Position numbers and translations under genes: made by a program
Shown here: positions 25,646 through 37,590 of the stretch, piece after piece
Layout of the letters: each line of letters starts with the position of its first letter
Numbering within the stretch: the first letter of the stretch is position 1
NCBI GenBank assembly: GCA_004194705.1
Contig: SADC01000174.1
Coordinates: forward strand, 1-64,000
Direction of reading: 5' to 3'
DNA length: 64,000 nucleotides
DNA from: Ditylenchus dipsaci
Lineage: Eukaryota; Nematoda; Chromadorea; Rhabditida; Anguinidae
Notes under the pieces: generated by a model
Database searches by the model: none
Seen by the model: the letters and a program-made list of their open reading frames with translations, nothing else
Told to the model about the DNA's origin: nothing

Positions 25646-26654
25646 AAAATTCTAAAGATTTAGAGTCTCAAATAAATTACAAACAAGAGCCCTTCTCAAA
25701 CCTCATCTCAATTTTCTACGGTCTTCACGATCTCTTGAAATCAGCAAAAAGGTAAAAAGCATGATAGAAATCAGTGTCACAAAATAGCCGTGAGTGTATC
25801 CCGTCTTCAAGACGTTATGTATCTACTTTGGGCTGAATACCGTTTTGCCTGGAAACAACACTCCAAAAAATCTTAATTGTTTGAACAAAAGAAATAGAAA
25901 AATTGAAATTTAAAAAAGACTGCAAAAAAAATTAAAAAAGGTAAAACAAACAAGAAAAAGCCCGCAAAGAGTATTTCCACTAGAAACGTATTGTACCACG
26001 AAAATACACTTGTGAATGTAGATATTCACCACCGATATATTCTCAAAATTAATTTTCTTATCAGTATCTGTTCGTCCAATTTGAAACTCCAAAGTAAAAA
26101 AATATACAAAATTGGAGAAACTAACACAAACCGCAATCTCCAGAACAACAGCAAAAAAAGATATGTGACGCTTAAAATTCCATCAGGCTGACTACTATCA
26201 CAAACTTAAAAAAACTAATTGATTGATACCAGCCATCTATCTATTCAGTCCTATACTATAACAGAAAAAAGGCGGTGTCATTGAACAGCACTTTCTCCAA
26301 CATTTCCCCAGGCTGTGGAATGCGACAGGGAAACTATATGTGTGTCCCCCAAAATACCGCAGGCAAACCTACTTCTGCTGCTACTATTTCTACTAATTAA
26401 TAAGGAGGGAGAGGGACACAGGTGGCTAGAGCATAGGTTGTAACCGGTTTGCGACTACATCACTAGCCAGAAGAAATTTCCATTTTTAGTGGTACTGATT
26501 GTTGTTATTGTTCACCTTTGCACATATGATTTGAAACCACCCATTTTTGGAGCCAGACAATTGCCTTGCTTCTGGATCAATCTAACACGGGTGTGCCCCT
26601 TCTTGTCCTTTGGGCACTGTTGTTGTTGAGACCTAACCCCCCCCCCCCCCCCCA

Positions 26655-27245
26655 ACATCTAAGTTTTTCGCCTTGGTCCCACTATTGTTTTTTGTAATTT
26701 TTATTTATTTTTTACGATTAGGCTTAGCAAAAGTTGGCCAGCGTATGTTAGGAAGACCTCAAACATGAGTTTTCAGCATGTTTAAAGTAAGGAAGCCATG
26801 TGGCTTGCATGGCGCAGTGCGTAATCGTTTGCGTTTTTTGGCCCGCAATAATCTAGCAGGTTCGATCCCACGTGGCGACATGCTATTTATTTTGACTTGT
26901 TTGACCAGTTCTAGCAGTAATTTGGGTCGCTGATTCCGAATCTGGCGTCAAAAAAGTCTAATCACACCTAGAACTGGCCAAACAAGCCAAAATAAATAGC
27001 GTGCCACCACGTGGGATCGAACCTGCAACACCATTATTATTATTACATTACATTATTTTGGGCCAAAAAACGCGAACGCTTACGCACTGTGCCATGAGAG
27101 CCATTTTTACGATCCAAATGGATCCCCCCTCTTTTAAGTCAGTTTGAACATACGCTGGCCAACGCTTGCCTAAATCTGAGCCTTAATTTTAACAAAAACA
27201 ACAGGGGAGACCAAGGCAAAATTATTTTGATGTTTTGGGGGTCTC
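26655..27245. mobile_element. GGACCAAGG-type MITE hosting a tRNA-box foldback
   Basis: The outer element has ends 'ccttggtcccactattgtt' and 'acaacaggggagaccaagg' and arms with 'ccagcgtatgtta' or 'aacatacgctgg'. A second element (about 26778-27140) interrupts it at TTAA-like sites ('gtttaaagtaagg' and 'cccctcttttaagtc'). Its two arms each hold 'tggcgcagtgcgtaa' and a B box 'ggttcgatcccacgtgg' in opposite orientation. Confidence 0.75.
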
Positions 27246-27714
27246 AACAAGAACAGTGCCGTGCTTTGATAACTGGGATTTTCGCAGATTCAAAATTTAT
27301 TAATCCGAATAAAGATAGTTGGCATAATTACATAAGTAGACCAAAAGCAACTTGTTTTTTTTAACAACTCGGCCAAATAATGATTTGAATCTTTATCAAC
27401 TGGGCCGAATACTTTGGTGGGTCCAGATTTTGTGAGCAGGACTGGCAAAAGCCAAAAATGTGTTGTATCTAACTGAAGAAACTATGGAATTGATATATTG
27501 ACTTTATACAGAACCGAATTTAAATATGAAATCGATAAAAATTTCTTTTTATAAGAAAAGTTTCAAGCTTCGCAGTTGGTGTGATAAATCACAAGGTGCA
27601 CTACTACCTCAATAATCGATTTTTTCGTGTAAAGAAGATAATGTAGTTTTTGAGAAAAACACTAGAAAATCACTTGTCAAACAATTTAAAATTGACTTTG
27701 AGTTTTCTCAATGG

Positions 27715-28170
27715 CTCAAATTATTTTACCCCGTCAAATTAATCATTTATCGCGTAAAAATTAAAAAGTTTGATTTTATATCAAAAAAATTCAACATTTG
27801 TGCACTAGCGTGTAGCTCTGGATCTCAGTTTTCAAACCAGCAATTACCTGACATAATTAGGTATCAAAAAGTTGGCCCTATCCTTCAATGGGAAGATACC
27901 AAGGTTTTGCCTTGGTGTCCCCTATTGTTGTTTTTTTGTGAGTTTTTAGGCTAAAGCTCAGGTGAAAGTAGACCAGCGTATTTTAGGACGAAGTTAAACA
28001 TGAGTCTAAAATATATTCGAGTCCATCCTAACATACGCTGGTCAACCCTTGCCTGAGCCTAAAAATCACAAAAAAGAGGGGGGACCAAGGCAAAGAGTAG
28101 TTTTAGTAAGTCAGTTTATAGCTTGTTAGAAAGGTGAGATCGAGGCCAAATTGCGCCAAACAAAGTAAGG
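27715..28170. mobile_element. Foldback split by a GGACCAAGG-type MITE
   Basis: The flanks belong to the ACACCGTCAAA family ('gtgtagctctggatctcag' arm). A complete GGACCAAGG MITE occupies about 27868-28105, with 'ccctatccttcaatggg' at the left, 'gaggggggaccaaggcaaa' at the right, and paired 'ccagcgtatttta' and 'aacatacgctgg'. Confidence 0.65.
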
Positions 28171-28173
28171 TAA

Positions 28174-28517
28174 TACAGTCAAGTCTCGATACAGTGACAC
28201 CCTTTGGGACCGGTGCTAGGTGTCACTGTAGCGAGAGTGTCACTCTATCAAGACTTTATAATCAAAGCTAAAAAACTGTCACTATATCGAGACTATATTT
28301 ACAATGCTTAGAGAAAAGCACTTTTTCAAGCATGAACATTAAATCGAACAAACAAATATCGATAGTTTGACGAGAAATAACTGGTGATTTTCGGCTGCCT
28401 CTGTTCCTTACGGCGCTCTTCTCAGAAGAAGTCGTCCAAGGCAATTTTTTTTACAACAAGACTGATTTTGTTAGTCGGGACCGGCGCTAGAAGTTACTAT
28501 ATCGACACTTGACTGTA
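28174..28517. mobile_element. Diverged pogo-like MITE
   Basis: The ends are 'tacagtcaagtctcgataca' and 'tatcgacacttgactgta', flanked by TA. The interior repeats 'tgtcactatatcgagac'-like words. Confidence 0.65.
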
Positions 28518-28875
28518 CCAAATGTTTTTTGCATATTGTTTATTTCATTAAATATTAAAGTTGAACCTGGCAAGACAATATTTAAAATTAAAAGTGATAT
28601 TTGAACTGTTCACAACTCACAAATTATCAAAATACACTGAAAAAATTAAGCAGAATAAGAATAAATCAGTCAAAATAAATAAATTACAGTTGTAAATGTC
28701 GAGTATACCACCCTGATTGTGACCCTCTTTACCTAATTCATTGTCCATCTTAGGTCTTTTGAGACGGTTCCGGATGGCTTAGCCATCTTTAATTCTACTT
28801 TTTTTAACTATAGCTTTGCAAGACTCTAACTGTTAAATTGTTTTTTTTGTTGATTTTTTAGATATTAGAGTCTAA

Positions 28876-29396
28876 TACAGTCAACCCCCGCTATAGTGAC
28901 ACCTCGCTATAGGAACACCCTCGCTATAGTGACACCTTGCAGAAGATTTGGTTGGTTTTGGTTAAAATACTTTAGACTAGACCCTCGCTATAGTGACACC
29001 TTGCAGAAGATTTGGTTGGTTTTGGTTAAAATACTTTAGACTAGACCCTCGCTATAGTGACACCCGCTATAGTGACACCCTAGGCCGTTCCCAACAAATA
29101 AAACACCCTCAATATAGTGACACATGTCAAGTTTTGTTCATTAAAGTTGCAACTTTAAGTGAAATTTCTTTAAAAAACGAATTTTAAGCTCTCGGTCAAT
29201 TGCTTCCATATTAATTATGGGGTTTTTATTTGTTTTCGTAAATTAAATCGACAGGCGACTGTATTACCATATGCTAAACGCTCGACATAGTGACACCTTT
29301 CAAGAATTTTTTGAAAACCCTCGCTACAGTGACACCCGTTATAGTTACACCCAAGGCCGGTCCCGAGGGTTGTCACTATAGCGGGGGTTGACTGTA
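28876..29396. mobile_element. pogo-like MITE with internal tandem duplication
   Basis: It has the same termini as 21960-22292 and a nearly identical core. A block of about 63 bp starting 'gacaccttgcagaagatttg' is present twice in tandem (about 28930 and 28995). The right terminus lies next to the stop codon of the ATPase/nuclease gene. Confidence 0.78.
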
Positions 29397-29397
29397 T

Positions 29398-32300
29398 CTA
29401 GAAGTTTGTTTTTTTCAATGCTTGACTGTATACTGACAAAGAAAAATACAAGGTATTCTTTTGCTCGTCCTCCACGTGTGTTCTGTTTCTCAAAAACTTT
29501 TTCGGCGTCTCTGGCAGGGTTTGGGGATCTCGCCGAACTTTTGCATTTTCTGTGAATACCTTCATAGTTACACATTTGTGCTTGTCAATATGGATGCCAA
29601 GTGAAATGAAACGGTCTGTCTCGTGGCCTTCCTTCGTGTTCCTCTCTTCATGGATTTTTCGGTAGTAAACAGCTTCATATAGGGCTTTTTGGGCATCCCC
29701 ATTCAGACCATATTTTTTCTCCATGGTCACGGTGTTGGCTCCAAGCTCAAAAATGAGACCTGGTCTCAGCATTGTCCAGTTTGAAAGTGATTTCACGCTG
29801 AAGCGCTGTGATCCCATCCATGCGAGCGCTCAGAAAGGAAAATATTCCACGCGGAAAGCTTTCTGTGAACTTCCTGAACGGCATAGCATGCATGAGAGAT
29901 TCAAAAGCATGCCTGAAAAAAAAGTTTCTTTTACTTAAAAGCGTAATTTTTTTCAAAAGCTGACCTTAGTCTGTCGAGATTATTATTAGGGTCAACTGAA
30001 AGGGACACCAGACGAAGGGCATCTGTTACTTCATTGCCTAGCTGGTCACTGAAAGCATACTTTTTGGTGTAGAAAGTCGTCATAAGTTGGGTAAGACAGC
30101 TCCTGAAATTTTTCACTAATAAGCAAACTTGAACATAAATACCAAATTATGATTTTGGAACTTTTTATTTATATTACGTCCCCCCATAGTAGAACTTTTC
30201 AAAAATGTCCCGAAATCGACACGTTAAAGATTGAGCTATTTCAAATTGTCCTAACTCAAATTGGGTCTTTCAAAATTTGGCCAAAAGCAAATGGAGACAC
30301 TAGTTTGACTGCATACTGTTTTTTCAGGCACACATGATTTTGATTTGTGAGCGTAAAAATAGTTTTTTTTACAACTTGTAGAGGACTTTTAGGGATCCTT
30401 GCAACTTTTGAAACAAAGCTGTCAAATCAGAACTGGCAACAGCTTTCAAAATTAAGGATATCAAATATGAAGCGCAAAACTTGCGTCGCAAATCTTGCAG
30501 TTCAAATTTGACAGTCTTTTGTCTAACAGTCGTAATTCTTGGAGCGCAATTTTTGCGTCGCGGATCTCGCAGTGCAAATCGTGCAGTACAGAAAAAGGCG
30601 GCGCAAATCTTCGGTCGCATTTCTTGCAGGTTAAATCTCACAATTTCTCAAATTTTATTATAAAATCATATGATCTTGAAGGAGGAAAAGCTACTTAGGT
30701 TTAAAAATTTGGCCTAGGTGGCGCAGTGGGTAAGCATTTGTGTTTTTTGCCCAAAATGGTGTGCAGGTTCAATCCCACGTGGTGGCACGCTATTTATTTT
30801 TGCTTGTTTGACCAATGTTATTGGTAATCGGGGTCGCTGATTCCGAAGCAAGCGCTAAAAAGTTAAATCAGCCCGAAAAATTGGTCAAACAAGTCAAAAC
30901 AAATAGCGTGCCACCACGTGGGATCGAACCTACGCACTATTTTGGGCAAAAAACACAAATGCCTACCCACTGCGTCAACGAGGCCAAATTTTCGAACCTA
31001 AGTAGCTTTTCGCTCCTTTAAATCTTGTTGCCCTAGTCTTGCCAAGCCGTTATGCCACATCTCACCTAACCGGATAAAAGCTAGATTGAAAACTACCGTG
31101 TCTGCTCAACAAAAAGCTTAAAAATAAAAAAAATACAGGAAAAGCTGTCAAAGTACTCACCTAACTTCTGTATTGGGCATTTCAAAATGTGGTTTCTTGT
31201 CTTGCCGTTGCTCACAACTGTCAAGTATCCAGTGAAAAAGAGATACTTGAGAAACTGGGTGTCGCCATTTTCGTCGATTTTCAGGGCAGTCAACTCACTG
31301 TTCTAGGACTTCTTTGTAGTCGTCCACTGTAAAGTATTTTTTTCATTTCCTCAATGCATTTCATCAGCACTTTCTCCCAGCCATCAAAGAAACCACTCAA
31401 GTCGTCTTCAGTGAATTCAAAGTAAGCTCCAAAAGAATTTTCTTCTATACTGGAAGCGCTCGTCTGTCAGAATCTTAATTGATTTTATTTACTTTATTGA
31501 CTTCATCAAGAATCGCTTGAGAAATGTTGAGGTTGTTTTTAAATGTTGAGTTCATGACAACATGGTAGAAATGACTGTGACCTTCTTGTGCAGTTTGCAG
31601 CCATTTTGGTTGGCGATTGAATCCATTTGTCACCCTACGCAGCAAGCCAGACGATACCTTTCTTCAGAAAGTGAGTTGTCAATTTATCACAGTCGTCAAT
31701 AAATACTATAGATGGATTTATGCCTAAAATATAAGTTAGTTGGCTAAATTTCAAATGCCCAGAGACAAAAGAGTAAATTTTTTTAAAATTGCTAAAATTT
31801 ATAATAGGAACTGCCTTATTGGTTGTTTTAGCCTGTTTTCTTTATTTTTTTGTATGATATTTTTGGCCCTATCCCTCAATGGGTACCGATTTTCGAGCTT
31901 GGTCCCCCTGTTGTTTTTTTGCTTAATTTTCACCTAAAAGTCAGTTAGTAGTTAGTTAGTAAAAGTTAGTTAGTCTTTGACTTCAACAAGCCCCTACCAG
32001 ACCATTTTTTTCTTTTCTGAATAAGGAAGTCCTAACATTCCCGATTGAAAAGAAAATTTTAGGCAAAAAATAAACTAAAATACTACAACCAGACGAAGCT
32101 CGAAAATCGGTACCCATTTTTTCGCCATATTTTTGCTCATGTTAAAATTTCAAGATTTTTCAAGAGTTAAAAAAATTACTCCTGGGTGATTAAAAGAGCA
32201 TCTCGGAGTGCTAACGGCTAACCTGTAAGACCAGCCAAAGACATGCAGATGACTGGGTGCCTTTCAAAGTGTTCTTCTACTGAAATAAAAAAACTCGGGA

Positions 32301-33961
32301 GTGAATATAAAAATATACAAAGATAATTTTACCAAAATCCAGGTACTAGGCAACTACTTTTGTTTTGTGAGTTTGCGTGAAAATTTATACTGAGGGGAAT
32401 GTCGTTGATCAGCATACTGGTTTCCATTCCTATCCATGGGTAAGGGAGTATCAAAACTTTTTTTATTCCCTAAAATTCCGTGGATTGAGAAGAATGATCG
32501 GGCCATCATTATGAGGGTGGATTTGCCAAATCCACGGGACTGCTGTGCGAATTTTTTCATTGCGAGGGTGGTAAAAAATGCAAGTGTAGTACAGTATTGT
32601 ATTTTAACATGACGTTGTGGGCAAAGCGGTGTGTCCTACATGATTGTCATGAAGGTAAAGAAGGTCTTTGACCATGTCTGCAATGATTTGGAAAAGTTGG
32701 GGTCAAAGTTTGTGTGTGCTAGTTTTTAGTACCAGAATACTGAATTCTACTACCAAAGTTGAACTTGCAAAAACTTTTCTTAATTAGGACTTTTTCATTA
32801 ACACACAAACATGTAGAGTAAAGGGCCTAGAGTGCCTTATAATAGGGTTGCCCAAAAAGTAGTTTAAATCACTTTTTTGTATGTTTTAGCTGCTGAAACG
32901 TGTAGAAACCATGTTTCCAGGGCGCGGGCGATGTATTCTAAAAAATTTTTTGACCGAATTTTGACTTTTTGCCTTGGGGTACCAAGGCAAACCAACCTGA
33001 AAGGGTACTTAGAGACCCTAAAAAGATGCAATTTGAACACAGTTTTGAATATTCTAGCATAACGCATAAATAAACTCTGGTATGCATGCTTTTTAAAATC
33101 TGGTAAACCATAATGATCCCGAACATTTTCACAAAAAATGGCCTAACAAAGGACACACTCAAGCTGCTTTTTCAGACAGGCATGATTAGTAATCGATAAG
33201 CGGCTTTCCCATTTATACAGAACCTTAATACACCGAAGGCTGAAAAGCACTTTGACCCAGAATTTCCCACTGATCACGACGGTGCAAGTCCTCAGGTTTG
33301 ACAGAGTAGTCGAAAAGGGGCTCAGAAGGTAAAAAATTGCACATGTTCAGAATCCAGCTGGATCACACAGATTTTCAAACGGTGAGCTATGATAGTTGTA
33401 ATGGGTGCCCTTAAAGTTTGGAGCGCAATTTCGAGCTAATTATTAAAAGTAAAAATATTGTTATAAGAAAGTTTAAAAAATAGTTTTGTAGCTCTGTTTA
33501 TCTTCCTTCTAATGGTGTAAATTTTTTTGGATAATTTTAGAAAAGTCATGGTTTGTCTCCAAACAGTTATGAGGTCATTTCGAGAAGTTGACAATATAAC
33601 CAATTTTTTGCACATTTCTTTCCAACAGGTAAAAACCGCTTCTAGGTCACTAATCAAATGATGCCTGTCTGAATAGAACATTCTCTGTAAGATTAACGCT
33701 ATCTTTTACTAAATGTTAAAATGGTCTTGTGGCCTAGCAAATATGCAAATATACAGCTACAAATCAATAAGCAGTTCAAACATTTTTTCTACTTTTTTAC
33801 AGCAGACCTTTGAGACTAGTAAATATAAATGTTGCCGGCTGGTAGCTGGAGTCTTTGGGCAGCTGCCTCTCTAACCTCTAGTGATAATTTGTGGGCTACA
33901 AATGCAGACACAAAAGCCTTGCAAAACAGAAAGGGCGATTTTCGATCTTCACCCAGCGTGC
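29398..33961 (-). CDS. AAA-ATPase-like / PD-(D/E)XK-like protein
   Basis: This split gene has an ATPase N-terminal part and a restriction-endonuclease-fold-like C-terminal part. The 5' exons at about 33961-33820, 33684-33520 and 33320-33234 are of unknown function. An exon at about 32560-32420 has the P-loop SRGFGKSTLIMMARSFFS. Exon 32279-32223 has HFERHPVICMSL. Exon 31723-31658 has a Walker-B-like IVFIDDCDK. Exons at about 31580-31493 and 31463-31330 follow, the latter with the family-like FEFTEDDL. An exon near 31290-31156 has LFFTGYLTVV and ends in MPNTEVR. The C-terminal exons are 30102-29965 and 29913-29398, with AFESLMHAMPFRKF, then LIFELG, EKK and GDAQKALYEAVYYRKI. I relate the order 'FGKST - HPVI - IDxxDK - FTGYLT - PNxEVR - nuclease' to the AAA-ATPase-like (PF09820) and PD-(D/E)XK (PF08011) pair by memory of the families. 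Frame breaks occur near 31338, 31195 and 29760. The start is not located, and an exon-like stretch at 34536-34395 could belong to it. It may be a decayed gene or one damaged by assembly errors. Confidence 0.65.
30680..31022. mobile_element. tRNA-box foldback (TTAA-type)
   Basis: A palindrome within an intron of the ATPase/nuclease gene. Each arm holds 'ggtggcgcagtgggtaagc' (A-box-like) and 'ggttcaatcccacgtgg' (B-box-like). The ends 'gaaggaggaaaagctactta' and 'agtagcttttcgctccttta' are complementary. Confidence 0.78.
31865..32140. mobile_element. GGACCAAGG-related MITE
   Basis: It starts 'tatccctcaatgggtaccga' and ends 'gaaaatcggtacccattt'. The left arm has the typical 'ttggtccccctgttg' and the right arm 'acaaccagacgaagctcg'. 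It is intronic in the ATPase/nuclease gene. Confidence 0.6.
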
Positions 33962-34070
33962 CTAGAAAGAACAGGTGATGAGCACATATACAAAAACATA
34001 GATCTAAAAAATTTTCCGATTTTATGGTGGTTGAAAAACGAACCCGGTGGCTTTATTTGAAAAAATACGA

Positions 34071-34370
34071 TACAGTCGACTGTCGATTAAAGGACACCCA
34101 AACAGTTCGTTCCCACCTTGGGTCCGACACTTTATTAGCCCGATTTTCAAAACTTTTTTCTAGTTTTGTTTTAACAGTCTGGGTGAAAATATCGCGAGGA
34201 TTCCGATTTTGCCGATCGTTTTTCAATAACTAAATGATTTAACTACTCAAAAAGCAAAACCTCGATTTAAAGGACCATACTTGTTGATGCAAATGAAAAT
34301 TTGGCAAATTCAAATGCGCGCGGGACAATTCACAACTTTTTGGGTGTCCTTAAATCGACAGTCGACTGTA
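34071..34370. mobile_element. pogo-like MITE with nested TTAAAGG end
   Basis: The ends are 'tacagtcgactgtcgattaa' and 'aatcgacagtcgactgta'. Near 34270 the interior has 'aaaggaccatacttg' with 'aaatgcgcgcgggaca', which belongs to the TTAAAGG family. Confidence 0.7.
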
Positions 34371-34394
34371 AGTGAAAAAATATTATCAGCAGCA

Positions 34395-34536
34395 ACAAGA
34401 ATTTAGCAGCATTAGATGATATCACAAACAATCTGGCTTGTGAGTGCTCTTCAATCAACTTTTCAAGGGTCTGCAGTCTCACAGAAACAACAAATCCGGT
34501 AGTAGCACTATCAGCTGTATCATTTCTTTTGCTTGG
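34395..34536 (-). CDS. Exon-like open stretch, possibly 5' part of the ATPase gene
   Basis: After an acceptor-like 'caatag', about 40 codons stay open with protein-like composition (a predicted helix LQTLEKLIEEHSQARLFV). I do not recognise a domain. It lies on the same strand, about 430 bp upstream of the first listed exon of the ATPase/nuclease gene, and may belong to it. Confidence 0.3.
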
Positions 34537-35195
34537 CTATTGATTTAATAGATTTTGTTGTTTGCTATTCTAAAAAAATGTCTGATATACAATAGTGTCT
34601 GCTAATTTAAAAGACTGTAAAAATTGCCTGAATTATTTTTTTGCCTAGGCTCCACCTATTTATTCACGGACAGTATATTTGTAATGTTTTTATATTCTCT
34701 AACATTTTTTAGATCAAATTTAGCAATACAAATGCAATTTTTGCATTTTTCTCCCAGGCGCCGATTACCCACAAAAAGGCGCCGGCACCAATTTTTGACG
34801 CCCAGCGCCACTTTTTTAAGAGACTGTCGCCCGAGAGTATGCCCGGCGCCGATTTTTTAGGCCGCACAAGTATGGATATAACAGACATCGAAACTTGGGG
34901 AATAATTAAAAAACAATAAAAAGTTTTAAAGTTCGAGAATTCTAGAAAAAATACACAAAAGATAAATGAAAATATTTCTATAAGCAGGGAAAATACGTCG
35001 AAAAACATTCTGATTGATAACTAGATTGTAAACTCTCAAATTTATTGAAATTTTAAATTTAAGCTTGGTGTCCCAAAGCAATTTTTTGAAAAAAAGTGGA
35101 AAAAATATTCAAAGCAGGTAGTAAGACTATAGTTATCCAATAAAGAGAAAATTTCATCTCATTAGAGAAAAATTCAAAATTTTTTTATTTTCGCC

Positions 35196-35583
35196 TTAAA
35201 GGAGGGGGGGGGGGGAATCTACTTAGGTTTGAAAAGTGGCTTCCATGGCGCAGTGCGTAAGTGCTCGCGTTTTTTGGCCAAAATGGTGTTTTTTTGGTGT
35301 TGCAGGTTCAATCCCACATAGGGGCACACTATTTTTTTTGGCTTGTTTGACCATTTTAGAGGTAATTGGACTTTTTTGACGCCAGATTCGGGATCAGCGA
35401 CCCAAATTACCTCTAAACTGGCCATATGAGCCAAAAAAAAAGTTTGCCCCTACGTAGGATTGAACCTGCAACACCAAAAAAAACACCATTTTGGGCAAAA
35501 AAACGCGAGCATTTACGCACTGCGCCATGGAAGCCACTTTTTCAAACCTAAATGGCTTCCCCCGCTCTCCCCCCCCCTTTTAA
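35196..35583. mobile_element. tRNA-box foldback (TTAA-type)
   Basis: It is bounded by TTAA at 35196-35199 and 35580-35583. The left arm reads 'ttccatggcgcagtgcgtaa', then 'gcaggttcaatcccac'. The right arm has the inverse 'gattgaacctgcaacacc' and 'tttacgcactgcgccatgg'. Poly-G and poly-C runs sit just inside the ends. Confidence 0.8.
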
Positions 35584-36616
35584 GCCTATATAATATTTTT
35601 ATATTTTCTAACAGCAGCTATGTCATGGAATTTTTTTTCTTATTGAAACAAATTTACAAATTGTTGTTTATTTATTTTTTTTTAAAAGGTCAGCAAGCAC
35701 ATGTTTGCACACACACAAAGCGATCTACCCTCTCTTTGTGAGTCTTGCTAGATTTTCATTCCAGAAATTGGGTAATTTTTCATTTTTGACACTTTTGCCT
35801 TTGCCTTGTTTGGGGGCTTAGTGCAACCGGCAACCAATGGCTGCTGGCCCAGGGCCACAACAATTGCAAAAGACAAGTCCAGATTCTTTTCTCAGACACT
35901 TGCTTGTCGCATTTTGTTTAATATGTGTATAATAAAATTAGCAAAAAATGGTTGTGTTTGCAATCAAAATCAAACCTGGATGTTTTTTTGTATTTTTTTA
36001 AATTGTATGCCGACAGCAGGGAGCGAACTCAAGCGAGACTTTGAATTTTGACTAATTTTAACTGTTTTTTGACAAAATATTTTGAAAAAGATGGCTAAAA
36101 TTTTTTTATGCACATTAGATTATTGAAAAACAAGTAGCAGGCAGTTTGAAATTCAGAATTTCAAGGTATTGGTTTTCAAGTTTTTCGCATCAATGCCAAA
36201 ATTCCCAAAAGTAAAAATTTGGTACATGAACCAGTGAAATTTTCATAATAACAACTATTCTAACATGTGATTCAGTGTTGTCTGAGTAGGACAAAATATA
36301 CTCGCTTGCTTGATCCATACCAGCTAGTTTTGATCCAATTGGCTTGAAATGCTCATGGTTTTCAGATTTTTGTTACACAAAAAACGGGAATCCTCACGAT
36401 TGATTTCTATGCAGATTTTGCTAGATATCCAAGAAATTTAGGTATTTTTTAGAAAAAATTGATCAGGATTTACTGCCAGCAGAGAACGGGAAAAATTTTA
36501 AAATAAACGTACCGTTGCCACCTTATACTGGCTCACAATCATTCATTGTAAATTTTCTTTTACATTTTCGAAAATTTTAAATATTAAAAATTTATTAGAT
36601 ATTTTTATTAGATATT

Positions 36617-36873
36617 TACCGTATTATCTTTGATTAGCGCCCCATCTCTAATAAGCGCCCCCCCTCCCTACTTTGAATGTCTTTATCTCAGGATAAAGTG
36701 GATATTTTGTAGAGCTGTTTTCGCATTTTCTTAACTCCCACGAGCTTTGCCGATTCCATTTTTTGGATTTTCGTTGAGCACCCGAAAATCTCGGTATCGA
36801 CCCGAAATTTTCGCGATTTTCGGAGGGTTGAAAAAAAAGCGCCCGAGGGCGCTTTTTAGACATAATACTGTAT
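36617..36873. mobile_element. CCGTATTT-ended MITE
   Basis: It starts 'taccgtattatctttgatta' and ends 'ttagacataatactgtat', with GCGCCC repeats inside each end. Confidence 0.7.
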
Positions 36874-37590
36874 CAATAATCTGCATTTTAGCCCTCACAA
36901 AACCACAAAATAGTTTTGCTCCGTAATATTTTTCCAAACGTCATTTTGTTTACAGTTTTTGTGCCCAAGTAGACTGTAAAAATGGAGGATAATGATTGAT
37001 GTATTGGCTTGAGGATTACTGCTTTTTGATGGGATTAGTATTGTTATTTGTGGGCTTAGGCTTGATCATTTCCACATGTTCTAGCCCTTTTTCTGCAATA
37101 TTGCTGGAAAAATTTAAGAAATGTGTGCTACTTTTTCTGCTACTGTTATAATGTTTAATTGAGTGGTAGTAAGCGTAGTAGTTTTATTTATTCCACACAG
37201 CCTGTTTCGGTGATCTGCAGCCTTTCTCAAGACACTGCCCAACCACTAAATTATGCAAATATATTCTAGCCTCTTTTGTGCTTAACCGCACTTTCCCGCA
37301 CATCAACAGCTGCACTGATTTCTGGATGACTTTTTTAGCCGAAATGTTTGTCTATTTTGTGTTCTGTATGGTTTTATTTTGACTGATGGATTTGATATAT
37401 TTATTGAGAGATGCTTTAGTAATCATTCTGAAAAGCAGAATTCGCTCGGTTTTAAGTAGAAGACTTTTTAACTGCAATTGTTGTCTATATTTATCACTTT
37501 TGCATCAGACATATTTTTGAAAAAATTGTAAATTGAGCATGAAATAATCTTATTTCTTATTTTATTGGTGCAGTTTTCGGATACATATAT

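Larger units (their letters stand above)
21801..29397. other. Repeat-dominated intergenic block
   Basis: I find no convincing exon here on either strand. The block upstream of the ABC transporter is filled with foldback elements (listed separately). A GC-rich degenerate repeat with GGCGCCGGCGCCG words (24060-24170, 24350-24430) recurs at 34750-34860 and 52780-52900. A relatively element-free stretch runs at 26270-26640, just before a poly-C tract at about 26638. Confidence 0.6.

Noticed and set aside
30369..30663. Open frames on both strands (about 60-90 codons) in an ATPase-gene intron
   Set aside because: They arise from imperfect 'gcgcaaatcttgcag' repeats, which keep several frames open; no conserved motif is present.
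29398..33961. Bacterial contamination or very recent transfer of the ATPase/nuclease gene
   Set aside because: Its pieces are separated by introns with nematode-like GT..AG sites, and it is flanked and interrupted by the same MITE families as neighbouring genes.
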